Counted from the first letter of the stretch, positions 12,301-21,786 are shown. The stretch is 64,000 nucleotides of DNA from Rhyacophila brunnea (GCA_022495005.1 JAGYXB010002024.1:124001-188000); one strand, 5' to 3'. Made by a program: numbers and translations. Notes: generated from the letters alone by a model not told the origin.

Positions 12301-13467
12301 CTTTAAATCGTATAATCAATCAAAGAGGGATGAAGGTGTCATTTTTATTATTAAACTAGATAAGATAAATTATTGTCTATTAAATTTGAAACATTACTAC
12401 TTACAATGGATAAGGTTCTCCTGTGCTCCCTTGTCCCATAGGATTTCTTGGAATGAGACCTCGGTTTAAATCGCCACACAGGTTATGAGGAGAAGCCCCT
12501 AATTTCTCCAATAGTCCAGGACAGTCCGCCTGGATGTGGCGGTAAGGTGGAGGTCTGACCCTGAAATAAGGAAGGATATTTTACTCAGATTATAATAGTA
12601 ATTAGCACCGATGGAAACACGGTCACACATTCTAGCTGTTTGGTTGTTAGCAATACATTAAATAGTCTGATAGTACCTACCGTTAATAATTATTACTATT
12701 ATATCACCGATTTCCCTTTATTGAAACACTAAGTCATGTCTCAGTAAATGTCGGAACAAAATAATTAGATCTATACAATACGATCTTGATAGAAATCATA
12801 ATATTATAATATTGAGATTAAGTTTAGTAAAAGAACAATCCATGAAGAGAATTATTACTATGCCATCTGTTGGTTATTCTCAGTGGCAGCTCGTGGATAA
12901 GATATCTGGGGGTGCTGCGTTGATTAAAAATTTAAAAAATCTTTATTTGGATTACATTAATTTACTATTCACATCAAAATTAAATATACATTATTAATTA
13001 TATTAATAAGTAATTAAAATAAAGAACTTTTAACAATGTTAATAAATCATTAAAGCTATATACACCGTCGGGCCTGCAGTACCGATCAAGCTCCCAGCTG
13101 CGTGCCTCGCTTCCCGCACCCCTCCAGCACCCATTCCAGCATATTAGTTTGAAAACGGTACTGCAGTACCGCGGTATATGATAATTATTGGATATATCGA
13201 CGCGCGGGCGAGCTTAATTCACGCATTTCATTTTTCTCAATTTGCTTGGGGTGCTGCAGTTCCGCAGTGCACATGGACAAGCCGACACTGGTTATTGTTA
13301 AAAATAATTTGACAATTAAATGATTGTACAAACCTTGGGGGTACGGCACTAGGTGACTCTACAAACGCATAATATCCTTCTGGAGGACTCTCAGACGTTA
13401 CTTCGCTTTCTTCTGCTAAGCAAAGCATAACTGTTCCTAAGATCTGAAAAAAAATATATAAGTACAT
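6283..13467 (-). CDS. spz3: Spatzle-family Toll/neurotrophin-like ligand precursor (spatzle 3-like), nine exons
   Basis: Secreted cystine-knot cytokine precursor of the Spatzle family; members are cleaved by serine proteases and bind Toll receptors (immunity, patterning, neural functions). Exons on the minus strand, 5' to 3': 13467-13334, 12560-12405, 12135-12001, 11592-11476, 11321-11147, 10480-10374, 10035-9849, 8071-7955 and 6390-6283. All borders are GT/AG and phases join exactly, giving 411 codons and TGA. Residues 1-18 (MYLYIFFQILGTVMLCLA) form a signal peptide. FCDGGGVFCMLYRAI lies at about 175-189, a Pro/Gly-rich stretch up to 235, and the knot carries Cys at 236, 276, 281, 288, 366, 374, 390 and 392. 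Diagnostic strings are VEYATPVF, QGVWRYVVQIPYEGYFTQT, GGCLSSPRW, CDGHDELGCFQ and PGSCKCWRPDYF. A ~75-residue Pro/Ala/Ser linker separates the two halves of the knot. Spatzle family is near certain; paralogue 3 is from remembered similarity. An upstream leader exon remains possible. Confidence 0.88.
6511..7062. mobile_element. TIR element in the last spatzle intron
   Basis: A 552-bp element with inverted ends CGATGGTGCCCACAGA (both ends, read inward), followed by partly matching GCGTC and GGCGC blocks. The pentanucleotide CTTAG flanks it on both sides (6506-6510 and 7063-7067). It is CpG-rich compared with the surrounding intron. Open frames on both strands come from this composition and show no domain. 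Confidence 0.75.
7273..7536. mobile_element. MITE in the last spatzle intron
   Basis: Inverted ends of about 30 bp: left AGTCGTCGCTGTAGGATTGG continuing TTTGTCGAATA, and right read inward ACTTCGTCGCTATAGGATTGG with the same continuation. The 83-codon frame inside is an accident of the element. Confidence 0.75.
7955..8071 (-). CDS. spz3: spatzle exon 8 (cystine knot)
   Basis: AYQQYLQKRAGLQASPDD leads into HCDGHDELGCFQ with two knot cysteines; phase 0 at both ends. Confidence 0.93.
8246..8572. mobile_element. Inverted dimer of a tRNA-derived SINE
   Basis: The outer ~85 bp at each side are inverse copies (AACATACATAATTTTGAAAA inward from the left; the same from the right with CATACATAATTTTGAAAA). 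Each arm runs into a tRNA-like head: minus-strand GCAGGTTTCGATTCC near 8330 and plus-strand GCAGGGTACGATTCCCTGCC near 8475. The right half (about 8395-8572) is a fuller SINE unit: tRNA-like head, TTTTTTCAAAAAGATTTTTCC, then TATTGGTTATAATATA. It lies in spatzle intron 7. It could instead be described as a MITE with tRNA-like ends. Confidence 0.7.
8616..8943. mobile_element. MITE in spatzle intron 7
   Basis: A 328-bp element starting CAGCGGGTCTAATCTATA and ending, read inward, CAGCGGGTCTATTCTATA. AAAAGGC follows on each side, then GCTAAC blocks, so the inverted repeat is about 50 bp with mismatches. No clear target duplication. No coding frame. Confidence 0.75.
9849..10035 (-). CDS. spz3: spatzle exon 7 (cystine knot and linker)
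   Basis: CMQSRCHYLEGGCLSSPRW holds three knot cysteines. It is followed by a Pro/Ala/Ser-rich loop that ends HDFQ. Confidence 0.93.
10080..10318 (-). mobile_element. tRNA-derived SINE family Z, copy 1
   Basis: SINE on the minus strand in spatzle intron 6. On the plus strand it begins with its T-rich tail and CGACCATGTCCGATCCTAAT, followed by GGATC, GGGCCTCCAC, TTTGTATTAACAGATTTTG, ATGGCAGCCACTTACTC and CTTGCCAGACCC. It ends with the complement of a tRNA A box (CTTAAGCCGTGCGGCCACCG). The B box is degenerate here but clear in the copy at 33673-33922. Confidence 0.8.
10374..10480 (-). CDS. spz3: spatzle exon 6 (cystine knot)
   Basis: Encodes the most conserved strand of the knot: VEYATPVFAKNYQGVWRYVV, then QIPYEGYFTQTIEVTR. 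Confidence 0.93.
11147..11321 (-). CDS. spz3: spatzle exon 5 (proline-rich)
   Basis: Starts FCMLYRAINGE, then a Pro/Gly-rich low-complexity stretch (APPGPQGGAPPPRYDGPP), and ends with the first knot cysteine in PTPCPAK. An AERR tetrapeptide is a possible cleavage point ahead of the knot. Confidence 0.9.
11476..11592 (-). CDS. spz3: spatzle exon 4
   Basis: Charged segment with dibasic EKR and SKREARK stretches, candidate processing region, ending in KFCDGGG; the next codon (Val) is split with exon 5. Confidence 0.88.
12001..12135 (-). CDS. spz3: spatzle exon 3
   Basis: Pro-region segment DLIRNQTLKFLSRTLPVL and onward to the boundary at FGHNE. Consensus donor GTAAG. Confidence 0.87.
12405..12560 (-). 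CDS. spz3: spatzle exon 2
   Basis: Reads VRPPPYRHIQADCPGLLEK, then GASPHNLCGDLNRGLIP, in phase with exons 1 and 3. Pro-region; two cysteines. Confidence 0.88.
12881..13290. mobile_element. hAT-type MITE in the first spatzle intron
   Basis: A 410-bp element with ends CAGTGGCAGCTCGTGGAT and, read inward from the right, CAGTGTCGGCTTGTCCAT. Flanking 8-mers GTTATTCT (12873-12880) and GTTATTGT (13291-13298) differ at one base. Both ends also carry GGGGTGCTGC. No transposase. CAGTG ends plus 8-bp duplication indicate hAT. Confidence 0.82.
13334..13467 (-). CDS. spz3: spatzle exon 1 (signal peptide)
   Basis: Encodes the hydrophobic leader and the acidic start of the pro-region (EESEVTSESPPEGYYAFVE), then a GT donor after CCA AG. 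In-frame stops lie just upstream of the ATG at 13465-13467. A good acceptor (T-run then CAG) ends at 13444, inside the leader, so the exon may instead start at 13443 and take its ATG from an unseen upstream exon. The ATG model is favoured because the leader is complete and ends in a plausible cleavage site (CLA|EE). Confidence 0.75.
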
Positions 13468-13619
13468 AAATTATTATTGATGAAACAGATAATAACTTTA
13501 AAGCATTGTAATGTGAATTAAAAGAAAAGTGATTAATAGCTTTTTTCAATATCACAGTGAGTATGTAGGTAATATTTTTCTGAATTAGCATAAGAATTTT
13601 TGTCTACATTTCTATAAGG

Positions 13620-14549
13620 CAGGGATGGCCAGTGCGTCGACCGCGAAGGTATTTTTGGTCGATCGCGGACATAATAATATATTGTACTAGGTATTTCTTG
13701 TTGAAACAAGTCAAAAACAGAAAAAATAAATCAATTGAATCTACAACTTCAAGGGGGGAAAACGTCAATAATTTATTATTTGATTAGTGCAGTGAATATA
13801 TTTAAAACCAAACTTTCATAAATTTAATGAGGTTGCCAGCAACTTGTTGCCAATGTGAACACCGCTTTACATATCGATTCTATACATCTTGCCACACTTG
13901 AGGGAGAAATATTGACACTAAAATGCGATGTGGTCCTGAAAGCCAGAGCTTTAAGTCTTGATAATTTTTGGAGCCTAATTTGTGAAAACAAATATCCACA
14001 TCTTTGAAAAGTTGCAGCATTTTCAACTTGCTTTTTTGGTTCTACATATCTATGCGAATCGGCTTTCTCTTCAATGAATGCGATCAAAACGAAGCATCGC
14101 TCACGATTGACAAATAATAATGTGACTACGTGCTTATGTCCAGCGGTAACTTCATAACCACGTGCAATACGACAAAATTGCTGAAAACATGCAATGCAAA
14201 GTTTCAAATGCAAATAAAAAATAAATTTTAAGATTTCTAATATTCGATATATAGGTAAATTGTGTAACTATGTCGAAATTACCGTTAATGTGTAGGTACT
14301 TAATTTTTTTAGAAGTGAAATACATAATAATTATATTATTGTCGCTAATTTGATTTTTTCACATCGTTATTTTTTATATATTGTATAAAATATCTGTTTT
14401 CATAATACATAAATACCTACGTATTTGAATTATAAAAACTGGGTTTTTATTGTTCTCGCATGATATAATTACAAGTGATATTAGTCGATCGCCATAAATA
14501 ATTTTATCAACTAGTCGATCCTAGACAAAAAAAAGTGTGGCCATTCCTG
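13620..14549 (+). mobile_element. hAT element with decayed transposase end
   Basis: A 930-bp deleted hAT transposon. Ends are CAGGGATGGCCAGTG and, read inward from the right, CAGGAATGGCCACAC. Flanking 8-mers CTATAAGG (13612-13619) and CTATAGGG (14550-14557) match at seven bases. GTCGATCGC-type motifs recur near both ends. Inside is the C-terminal part of a transposase (separate entry); the rest of the gene is missing. Confidence 0.85.
13891..14152 (+). pseudogene. hAT transposase C-terminal fragment
   Basis: Plus-strand reading gives ALSLDNFWSLICENKYPHL, stop, KVAAFSTCFFGSTYLCESAF, then SSMNAIKTKHRSRLTNNNV and a short tail to a stop. FW...YPHL, the small-residue/Cys-Glu-x-Ala-Phe-Ser core and HRSRLT are hallmarks of the hAT dimerisation domain, closest to the group domesticated as GTF2IRD2/ZBED-like proteins. 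One internal TGA and the absence of all upstream domains show it is dead. A 129-codon minus-strand frame over the same bases is a shadow. Confidence 0.8.
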
Positions 14550-14557
14550 CTATAGGG

Positions 14558-15105
14558 CATGCATACTTTTCACTCTTTTGAACCTCGTAGCTAACTTTTG
14601 TACTTGAGACATTTTTGGCTGCTATCACGAGGGATGGTTTCCAATCCTGGTGTCCTAAAGAATTTATATTTATATGCGCCTGTCAATTCCTACAGCACTG
14701 CTTCCTCGAGTCAAGCCTAAGACTAGTCAATATGCTCCCTAAAGACAGACATTTTCAATGATGTACTGTGCATTTTGTTTTGTGAGCAATATTGTGTTTG
14801 GGTTTACTTCTTACGGGATAAAGGTAAAGAAATTGCTGAGTGTAAAAAGTGCGACAAACTAAAAAAGCATATTGTGGAATTACCAGTGACACGCGCATCT
14901 AAGAACACATCATACCTAATATAAATTTATTGAAAAATCATTCGAAGAAAGTGCCAATGGTTCAACTACTGGGTATTTGTAAACATCAGCATCTCTACAA
15001 TTTTAACGGTTTACCTTGTATTATGTAAGTACATATTTTTGTTATAGAGATTTTTATATCTAAGTATATTTTATTTGTGGATACATATTTTGTACATGTA
15101 TATTT
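14558..15105. other. No gene seen
   Basis: AT-rich sequence between two hAT elements; no exon, RNA gene or bordered repeat recognised. Confidence 0.5.
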
Positions 15106-15775
15106 TAGTGGGGATTCCAATCTCAGGATCCCGAACTATTTTCGATACCTATGAATCCCGGGATTGGTAAACATAATCCCGAAACTTTCGTGATTGATTT
15201 TTTTTTATCAATTTTCATGGAAAATAAAATAAAAACGAAAATATAACAAAAAAAAAAATACTTTTAATAACATTTAAATACTTACGTTAGAAATAATCTT
15301 ATTATATTATCTTTTCATAAATAAATAAAACTGTTTTACTTTCACATTATTATTTATATAACAATATTATTTACTCCATTAAACCTACGTATTTCCAAGA
15401 TTGAACTTCTTCTCTTCTTTCAACCATGTCCGATCCTAATAGGATCATTTATGGGCCTCTACATAGTAGAGGTTTGTATTGACAGATTTTGTTTTTTACG
15501 AGAAATGGATGTCAGCCACCCTGACTATAACGCCGTTGGTTCCAGGTCCTAATCCTGGGTCTGGCAAGTACACATAGATTGAACTTACACAATTTTAACA
15601 ATAAATGTCTTAAATAGTATAAATTATAGTAGATTTATTTTTAACCGATTTTATCAAGGTTATTTGTGTATTTAAAATTTTATATTAACTATTGAAAAAA
15701 AGCCAATCCCGAGATCGTCAAATTGTAATCCCGAAATCCCGGGATCAAGATTTTGGCTCGAGATTGGATTCCCTA
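15106..15775. mobile_element. hAT-type CCCGGG MITE, copy 2, split by a SINE
   Basis: Second copy of the element at 877-1641, reversed. The left side carries GGATTCCAATCTC and GAATCCCGGGATTGGT; the right side carries AATCCCGAAATCCCGGGATC and GAGATTGGATTCCCTA. Its interior is interrupted at 15408-15575 by a SINE. No clear target duplication remains at its ends. Confidence 0.82.
15408..15575 (-). mobile_element. SINE family Z, copy 2, rearranged, inside the hAT MITE
   Basis: A 10-bp duplication AGATTGAACT flanks it perfectly (15398-15407 and 15576-15585); the uninterrupted site is visible in the hAT copy near 1083-1095. The T-rich tail and CAACCATGTCCGATCCTAAT are in the usual minus orientation. 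After the GTCAGCCAC block the tRNA-like head (GGTCCTAATCCTGGGTCTGG) is on the plus strand, so this copy is internally inverted or formed by template switching. Confidence 0.82.
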
Positions 15776-16551
15776 CTCCAGATTGATGCCCTTTAGACGT
15801 AAAAAATATAGATTTTGTCGTTACTATAATAAAATTGAAAATTATTATTGTATGGTTTCTAATAGGTACAGATAGGTATCATAAAGATGACATACCTTCA
15901 ATTTATTATCACACAAAATCATATTTTATTAGACCTCAAACGGTGTCAATGATTTCTGAAGAGAAATTCTGTAAAAATTTCTATTTTAAATTCCATTCAC
16001 TAATATGTTACTGATAAATTTAATAATGCCTTATTATATAAATAACCTTTTCGATTCTCAGTAGCTAAGTTATTTTAATTAAATTACTGTGAATAGGCAA
16101 ACAAATAAACAAGAGTCACCTTCCGGAACTATCAAAACTATAAACCTACATTCTTCGTTCTGACTAGAGTGACCTATTTATTTTTTCATTATTTTATTGT
16201 TATTTTATTTCGATCTCAACCGGTTTGAAAGCGTGTTATAAAAAGTGAATAATAATAAAACGCCGATGGCGAATGAAGTGATCATAACTTAAAAAGAGAT
16301 TAAAGAAAAAATAATGAAAAGAAAATTAAAATTGATCTTTTGATACGCAAATATATTATTAATTGAAATAAAAATATTAACAACTATAAAAATAATGGAA
16401 CAACTTAACTTTGAAATTGCGCAGATTGCGATTTCTTCTACTGCGCACGAATTACGTAGGCGAAATTTAATAATTTATTGTTGGGTACCGTTCTTATTTC
16501 CAATTGCTCTTACATTAAACATATTGTATCGTTTTCTCTCGCTCGGCATCG
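15776..16551. other. No gene seen
   Basis: AT-rich sequence. A 67-codon frame at 16395-16598 runs into the next repeat and has no recognisable domain. Confidence 0.5.
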
Positions 16552-16793
16552 CACGCCAAAAGTTGGAAAGTCTAGAAATCATGTTATGGAGTAATTGAAA
16601 TTTGAAGTTCTACATGTCCTCTAAAATCAAGCATAATGCTAATTTCTTTGTGCTTTATGTGCATGTTCTATAATATATCGGATGACCTTGATTTTTTTCT
16701 AGCATACATATTATTATTATTTATATATAGACAGACAATCCGTTGTTAACTCTAAATACCTAAATTATCGACTTACCAACATTTGGCAGCAAC
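16552..16793. mobile_element. MITE family U, copy 1
   Basis: A ~240-bp element with inverted ends CGCCAAAAGTTGGAAAGT and CGACTTACCAACATTTGGCAG. It shares TTATGGAGTAAT, AGCATAATGCTAATTTC and TCGGATGACCTTGATTTTT with the copies at 23228-23454 and 23472-23670. Confidence 0.75.
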
Positions 16794-17177
16794 CCCACTT
16801 ATTATATTCTGTCAAAACTATCGAACTTCACGCTTATGTGGTACCTATGTTTATAATGATAGTTTGTGACTTCATCCGCATGAAATACGAAAATAAAAAG
16901 AAGAAATATACAAATTCGACAATTGATTTCTTTTCAAACCAATGAGATAACCAACGGTTGGATATAGGCACGCGTCTCTCTAATCAACCGTTTCATTTTT
17001 ATAAATAAATAGTAAATTTAAGCCAACGACAATTGGCTTGAATTGAGAATGAAATCTGATGAGATATTACGTATAAAATGGTCGCTGGAACAAAGTTATC
17101 GATATCTATTTCCCCCCACCCGTCTCACCGATCTTCAGGATGCAACCGATTTATACTGATATTTGACGTCAGAAGAT

Positions 17178-17671
17178 GCCTTTATCCCATTGATATACTA
17201 CTGGATGAATCATATGCTTCTTAAAATGACGCCCGATTTTCAGCGACTCGGCCAGTGTTAAAACTTACTGTTTTAATATCAGCGGACTTAACTTGATATA
17301 ATCTCACTTAATATTTGTCTCGAAAACGACCTGGCAATAATTATGAGTAAGCCCGATCTAGCTTGCATCTCACTCTAACTAATAGTCAGCGCATGACGAC
17401 TTGCTCTGACCGCTCAGACATGAATTTTGGTAGCTTGCAAGCTTTGGGTTGCAGACCCTTAGGGTCACTATTCCAAGAACGCAAATTTAGTTTTACAGCC
17501 AGGGCAATACGGGTGAAATTCGGGAATCCATGTTAACGGTCTTAACGCATTATACCTACAAGGAAATATTATAAGACGGTTTCGTAATATCTTCTTTTGT
17601 GGTACATTCATTTTTAAAATGACACTTGTATGGGAACTCCTCATCTAGTAGTATATCAATGCTTTATCCAC
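17178..17671. mobile_element. Probable MITE with ~25-bp inverted ends
   Basis: CCCATTGATATACTACTGGATGA at the left is mirrored by TCATCTAGTAGTATATCAATGC at the right, with TTTATCC outside both. TTAAAATGACG and TTTAAAATGACAC occur just inside. No coding frame; borders approximate. Confidence 0.5.
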
Positions 17672-18086
17672 AGTTTTCACCTACCACCTATCATAATTAT
17701 TTATTATTTTTTTTAAACGGGACAAACTGTCCCACGACCATGCCAATGGCATGGTAAAAGGTTATTGATTTTTCACAACGTAATTTAGCATAATATTAAG
17801 CATTAATATATGATATTATTAAGGTACCATTGCGACTAATGCGTAATACCAAAATAAATGATAGTACTACTAAGTACAGTAAAGTTGTTCCAACAGAAAA
17901 AGGTTATCTTTGTATGGCAATAATGAAAATAGTATATTAAATTATTCTTATAGTTCATGCCTGTATCCATAATTGATTGTCAATATAATATATTACGTTA
18001 ATATATGTATGTGACAGTGATTGCCAACTCGAAGCAGGTAAAAGAAATAAGGAACAGAATCAAATAAGAATCAAGACATGTTTATG

Positions 18087-18693
18087 CAGTGACGTCCCTA
18101 GGCAAAATGCCGCCCCTAGGCAGCGCCAAAATGCCGACCTATTTTTATACAGCATTTTTCATTATCCTTTCATGACTAAAATATCGAAGAAATGTGTTGT
18201 ATATATACATTACCGACAAAATAATTAGGTACCTACTAAATCAAATTTAAATGCCATCTCTGCTCCAATAGAAATATTGTGAGTCTACGGTTTCAAATAC
18301 ATTAAAAAATACACCTGACAACTTCAAAAATTCGCGAGTGACTGGCAAAAATATTTGGATAAAATTAGGCAAGTGTGTACCTACCTATAATTCAAAAATC
18401 TCCACGTGTCATTACTAGTCATCAAGGACGTGACTTCCAAGGACAACGGAAGTAAACTAGACATCGCGAACCCAACAAAAAAATACAGTCCTGTTAAATC
18501 ATGTATGCTAATTAATACATTTTGTCTCCAACCAGTGAGCTGATTTTTTAATTAAAGGATATTTCCGTTATTACTAAGTTTAATTAGCTATTTCTATATT
18601 ATATACCTATCGATTGTCCTCGATTTGCCGCCCTTCGAGTAACTGCCGCCCCCAAGCGACGCTCAATCTGCCTACCCCCACGGGACGTCACTG
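18087..18693. mobile_element. hAT MITE family V, copy 1
   Basis: A 607-bp element with ends CAGTGACGTCCCTAGGCAAA and, read inward from the right, CAGTGACGTCCCGTGGGGGT. A perfect 8-bp duplication TGTTTATG flanks it (18079-18086 and 18694-18701). The right portion has repeated GCCGCCC blocks. No transposase. Copy 2 at 19951-20579 is in the opposite orientation. Confidence 0.92.
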
Positions 18694-18701
18694 TGTTTAT
18701 G

Positions 18702-19460
18702 ATACCAGGATAATAGAGAATGCGGTTCAATTTACATATTATCAAGTATAGAGTGTGTATCCAGAATACATAAAATTATCATGACGATACAGGTTACCAA
18801 GAAGTTACATATTGTATATTAGATGCGACAGTAATCAATTAAATTATTATCATCCGCTAGACCTCACAATGTGGTGATAGTATTGATGAACGTAGTTATA
18901 CGCAAAGCAACCAGTCCACACAAACCTCAAACAGAGATAGAAGCACTTTTATGTAAAGTATGTTTCTTTAGATCCACAAAGCCTCTGTATACTGTTTATA
19001 CCATTTGAATGATAGATATTAAATATATATATATATGATTTTGTGTAACTTATAAAGAGATAAAAGCATACAATCTATGAGATTTTGGTGTTTTAGCAGT
19101 ACAGGGTGTTTTGTGCAAAACGGGTTTTTTAGAATCTTTATTCTTGAATGCAGCTAACTCTTATTTTTGTAAGAAAAACGTTATTTTTGCATCTATTTTC
19201 TTAAAAAAAAACCTTCGAAGTTATTCAAGTATTATGGGAATTTCAAAGTTCTGAAAATAATTCGAAAAACTTGTAAATTATACATTAATATTTAGCTGCC
19301 TGGCACTAATTTTTACATAAAAAATCTATATATTATATTGTATATATTATTTATAATAAAATGAAAAACATAATATAATGTAATTGAGAAAATAATGTTT
19401 ATTAATTGAATGTAGAAAAACACACCTTACAGTCAGGATTTTAATAATTAGGTAAGTACA
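18702..19460. other. No gene seen
   Basis: AT-rich spacer between the two inverted family-V hAT copies; nothing recognised before the tandem repeat that follows. Confidence 0.5.
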
Positions 19461-19464
19461 TAAT

Positions 19465-19740
19465 ATTATCATGTGGCTGCTTTTTGCAGATCGAATACGG
19501 AATATTTTTAGAACGCATTTATATGACATTTTTGTACGACAGCAGCTTGTTTGCTTTATGCAGATCGAAAATGTCATATTCTCCAATTTGCAAAATCTTT
19601 AAAACGCATTTATATGAGATTTTTGTATGACAGCAGCTTGGCTGATTTGTGCAGAATGTAAAACAAACGTGTGACATTATTGAAATCATAATAACGCATT
19701 TTTTTCAAAATTGTGGCCTGGCTGCTTTGTGTATAACTAC
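19465..19740. repeat. Decayed tandem repeat, unit about 75-90 bp
   Basis: About 3.5 units marked by TGCTTTTTGCAGATCGAA, TGCTTTATGCAGATCGAA, TGATTTGTGCAGAATG and TGCTTTGTGTATAAC at spacings of about 75-92 bp. Each is followed by AACGCATTTATATGA-type and GACAGCAGCTTG blocks. Units differ by substitutions and small indels. No coding sense. Confidence 0.7.
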
Positions 19741-19950
19741 GCTCGATTTTTAATCCTATTAGCCATGGATTCAGTGCTTGTAAGGATACCGAATTCCGTT
19801 GCAGGCCCATAATTTGTAATCATTACCTATGTATTAAATTTTAACTCCTTGTGTCGCGTTTAGTAACGTAGAGGCCCGACGCACTGTTTAATTTTGAATT
19901 GGCCTTTATGGCAATCAGGACGAATGACCCCAACACTGATTGGATCTACT

Positions 19951-20579
19951 CAGTGATGCCCCGTGGGGGTAGGCAGGTTGAGCGTCGCTTGGGGGCGGCA
20001 GTTACTCGAAGGGCGGCACATCGAGAAGAATCATTAGGTATAAATGGAAATAGCTACCTATACTTAGTAATCACGGAAATATATCTCCATTACAAAAATC
20101 AGCTCACTGGTTAGAAACAAAATGTAACTATAATAAAAAACTGTAAATGTAAACAGAATGTTTAACAGGACTGTATTACTATTGTCGGGTTTGCGATGTC
20201 TAGCTTACTTCCGTTGTCCTTGGACGTCACATCCTTGATGACCAGCAATAACACGTGCAGATTTGAGAATTATATTTGAATTATAGGTAGGTACACACTT
20301 ACCTAATCAATTTATCCAAATATTTTTGGCAATCACTCGCGAGTTTTGAAAGGTGTATATTTAAATGTATCTGAAAACTGTGGACTCGCAATATTGTCTA
20401 TTAAAGTAGAGATGTCATTTAAATTTTTTTAGTGGTATATATTTTGTTATATACCACTAACGAACACATTTCTTAGATATTGCAGTCATGGAAGGATGAT
20501 AAAAAATACTGTAAGTATAAAAAAATTGGGGGCATTTTAGTGCTGTCTAGGGGCGGCATTTTGTCTAGGGTCGTCACTG
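19951..20579. mobile_element. hAT MITE family V, copy 2 (reversed)
   Basis: A 629-bp element with ends CAGTGATGCCCCGTGGGGGT and, read inward from the right, CAGTGACGACCCTAGACAAA. A perfect 8-bp duplication GATCTACT flanks it (19943-19950 and 20580-20587), different from that of copy 1, so the two are independent insertions. Confidence 0.92.
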
Positions 20580-20587
20580 GATCTACT

Positions 20588-21089
20588 TGAGTAGCTTTTC
20601 GATTTCCATATACATTGTAGGCAGGAAACTCATAAATAATGCGAACTGAAATATCTAACGGGTAAGGAGTAGCAGGTAACCGACCTCGAGTAAAGAATAA
20701 TCCGGGATAAACTTAAACACGTGTCAAGAATACGTTATAAGTCGAATACTGACAACTGCTTTCGGTTTATGCCTTGACGCTCATTTAATATTGGTGTATT
20801 ACACATGCATAATGCGTATTTCATTTTCGTAGGACACTCACACATTCAAAACCCTGCATCAAAATGTAGTGTATTGAATATTGCCTATCAGAATTCTATT
20901 TGTTATCTGTTCTGTGGTTGTAGGACATTCCCAGTGCAATATAGATACACTGTAGGCTCTCGATCGATTTTATCCAGTAGCATTCATATTGTTACGTTTA
21001 ACAAATTTGAGGAATGTGCATAATTTACACGCAAATACAACTTTTTGTTTCACATTTTTACTTCAGTTTATCCATGGGAGCTTTCGTTA
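20588..21089. other. No gene seen
   Basis: Short frames at 20805-21023 and 20989-21171 lack any recognisable domain; the second runs into repeat family Y. Confidence 0.5.
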
Positions 21090-21543
21090 TTTTTACAACG
21101 TTTTTATTAGGTCGTATTCTTTTTTGTCCGGTGGTTGTTTATCCAGTACAAATCTTGCTATCGATTTTTAACTAACTTCCCGACTAGCTAGACATTTGAA
21201 ACTTTTATAATATATCAGAACACGATGCCAATGCATTTTTTAATACTTTTAGCCATCTTTAAGTAGAATTGAATTCATTTTCAGTTAATTCTGTTTTGTA
21301 TGAAAAGTTATTTCGACACCATTATTGGTTGCTAGGGGTCTGGGGACCTAGCAACTAAATTATTAATATATACGTGCGTTACTATGGAAATCAATATGAC
21401 ACGTCAAAATGACATTTCAGTATTATTTCTATCAAGTACAATTTTTTTTTGATCGTTTAAGCTAGTCAAGTCAAGTTTATATGATTCAACAGAAAATTTA
21501 AAAACGTTGTATATAAAAAGTTCTTTTTATCTTGTAATTATTT
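21090..21543 (+). repeat. Repeat family Y, copy 1
   Basis: A ~450-bp family with five copies in this window. Landmarks in order: ACAACGTTTTTATTAGGTCG, GTCCGGTGGTTG, ACTTCCCGACTAGCTAGACA, TATTGGTTGCTAG, TATACGTGCGTTACTATGGA, AAGTCAAGTTTATATGATTC, AAAAACGTTGTATATAAAAA. ACNACGTTTTTA near the start is loosely inverted near the end, so it may be a MITE. No open frame is conserved between copies. Confidence 0.8.
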
Positions 21544-21786
21544 TTAAAGAAATACACAAAGCCAATGATATCGCATGTTATAAATTTTCTATACAACTCA
21601 ATAATTTCCACAACTTGTACCAACACATTTAATATAAAGATTTAAATTTTCCAAAAATTTAAGCCTGAAATGCGCATGAGATTTTTTCGCAATTCAAATA
21701 TTAACAATAAAAAAATTATTTTGAAGACGATGACAGATGAAAAAAACAATAGCGTTGCCGTCATTCGCATTTCTCATTGTATTATT

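Noticed and set aside
13824..14213. 129-codon minus-strand frame
   Set aside because: The plus strand of the same bases encodes a recognisable hAT transposase fragment.
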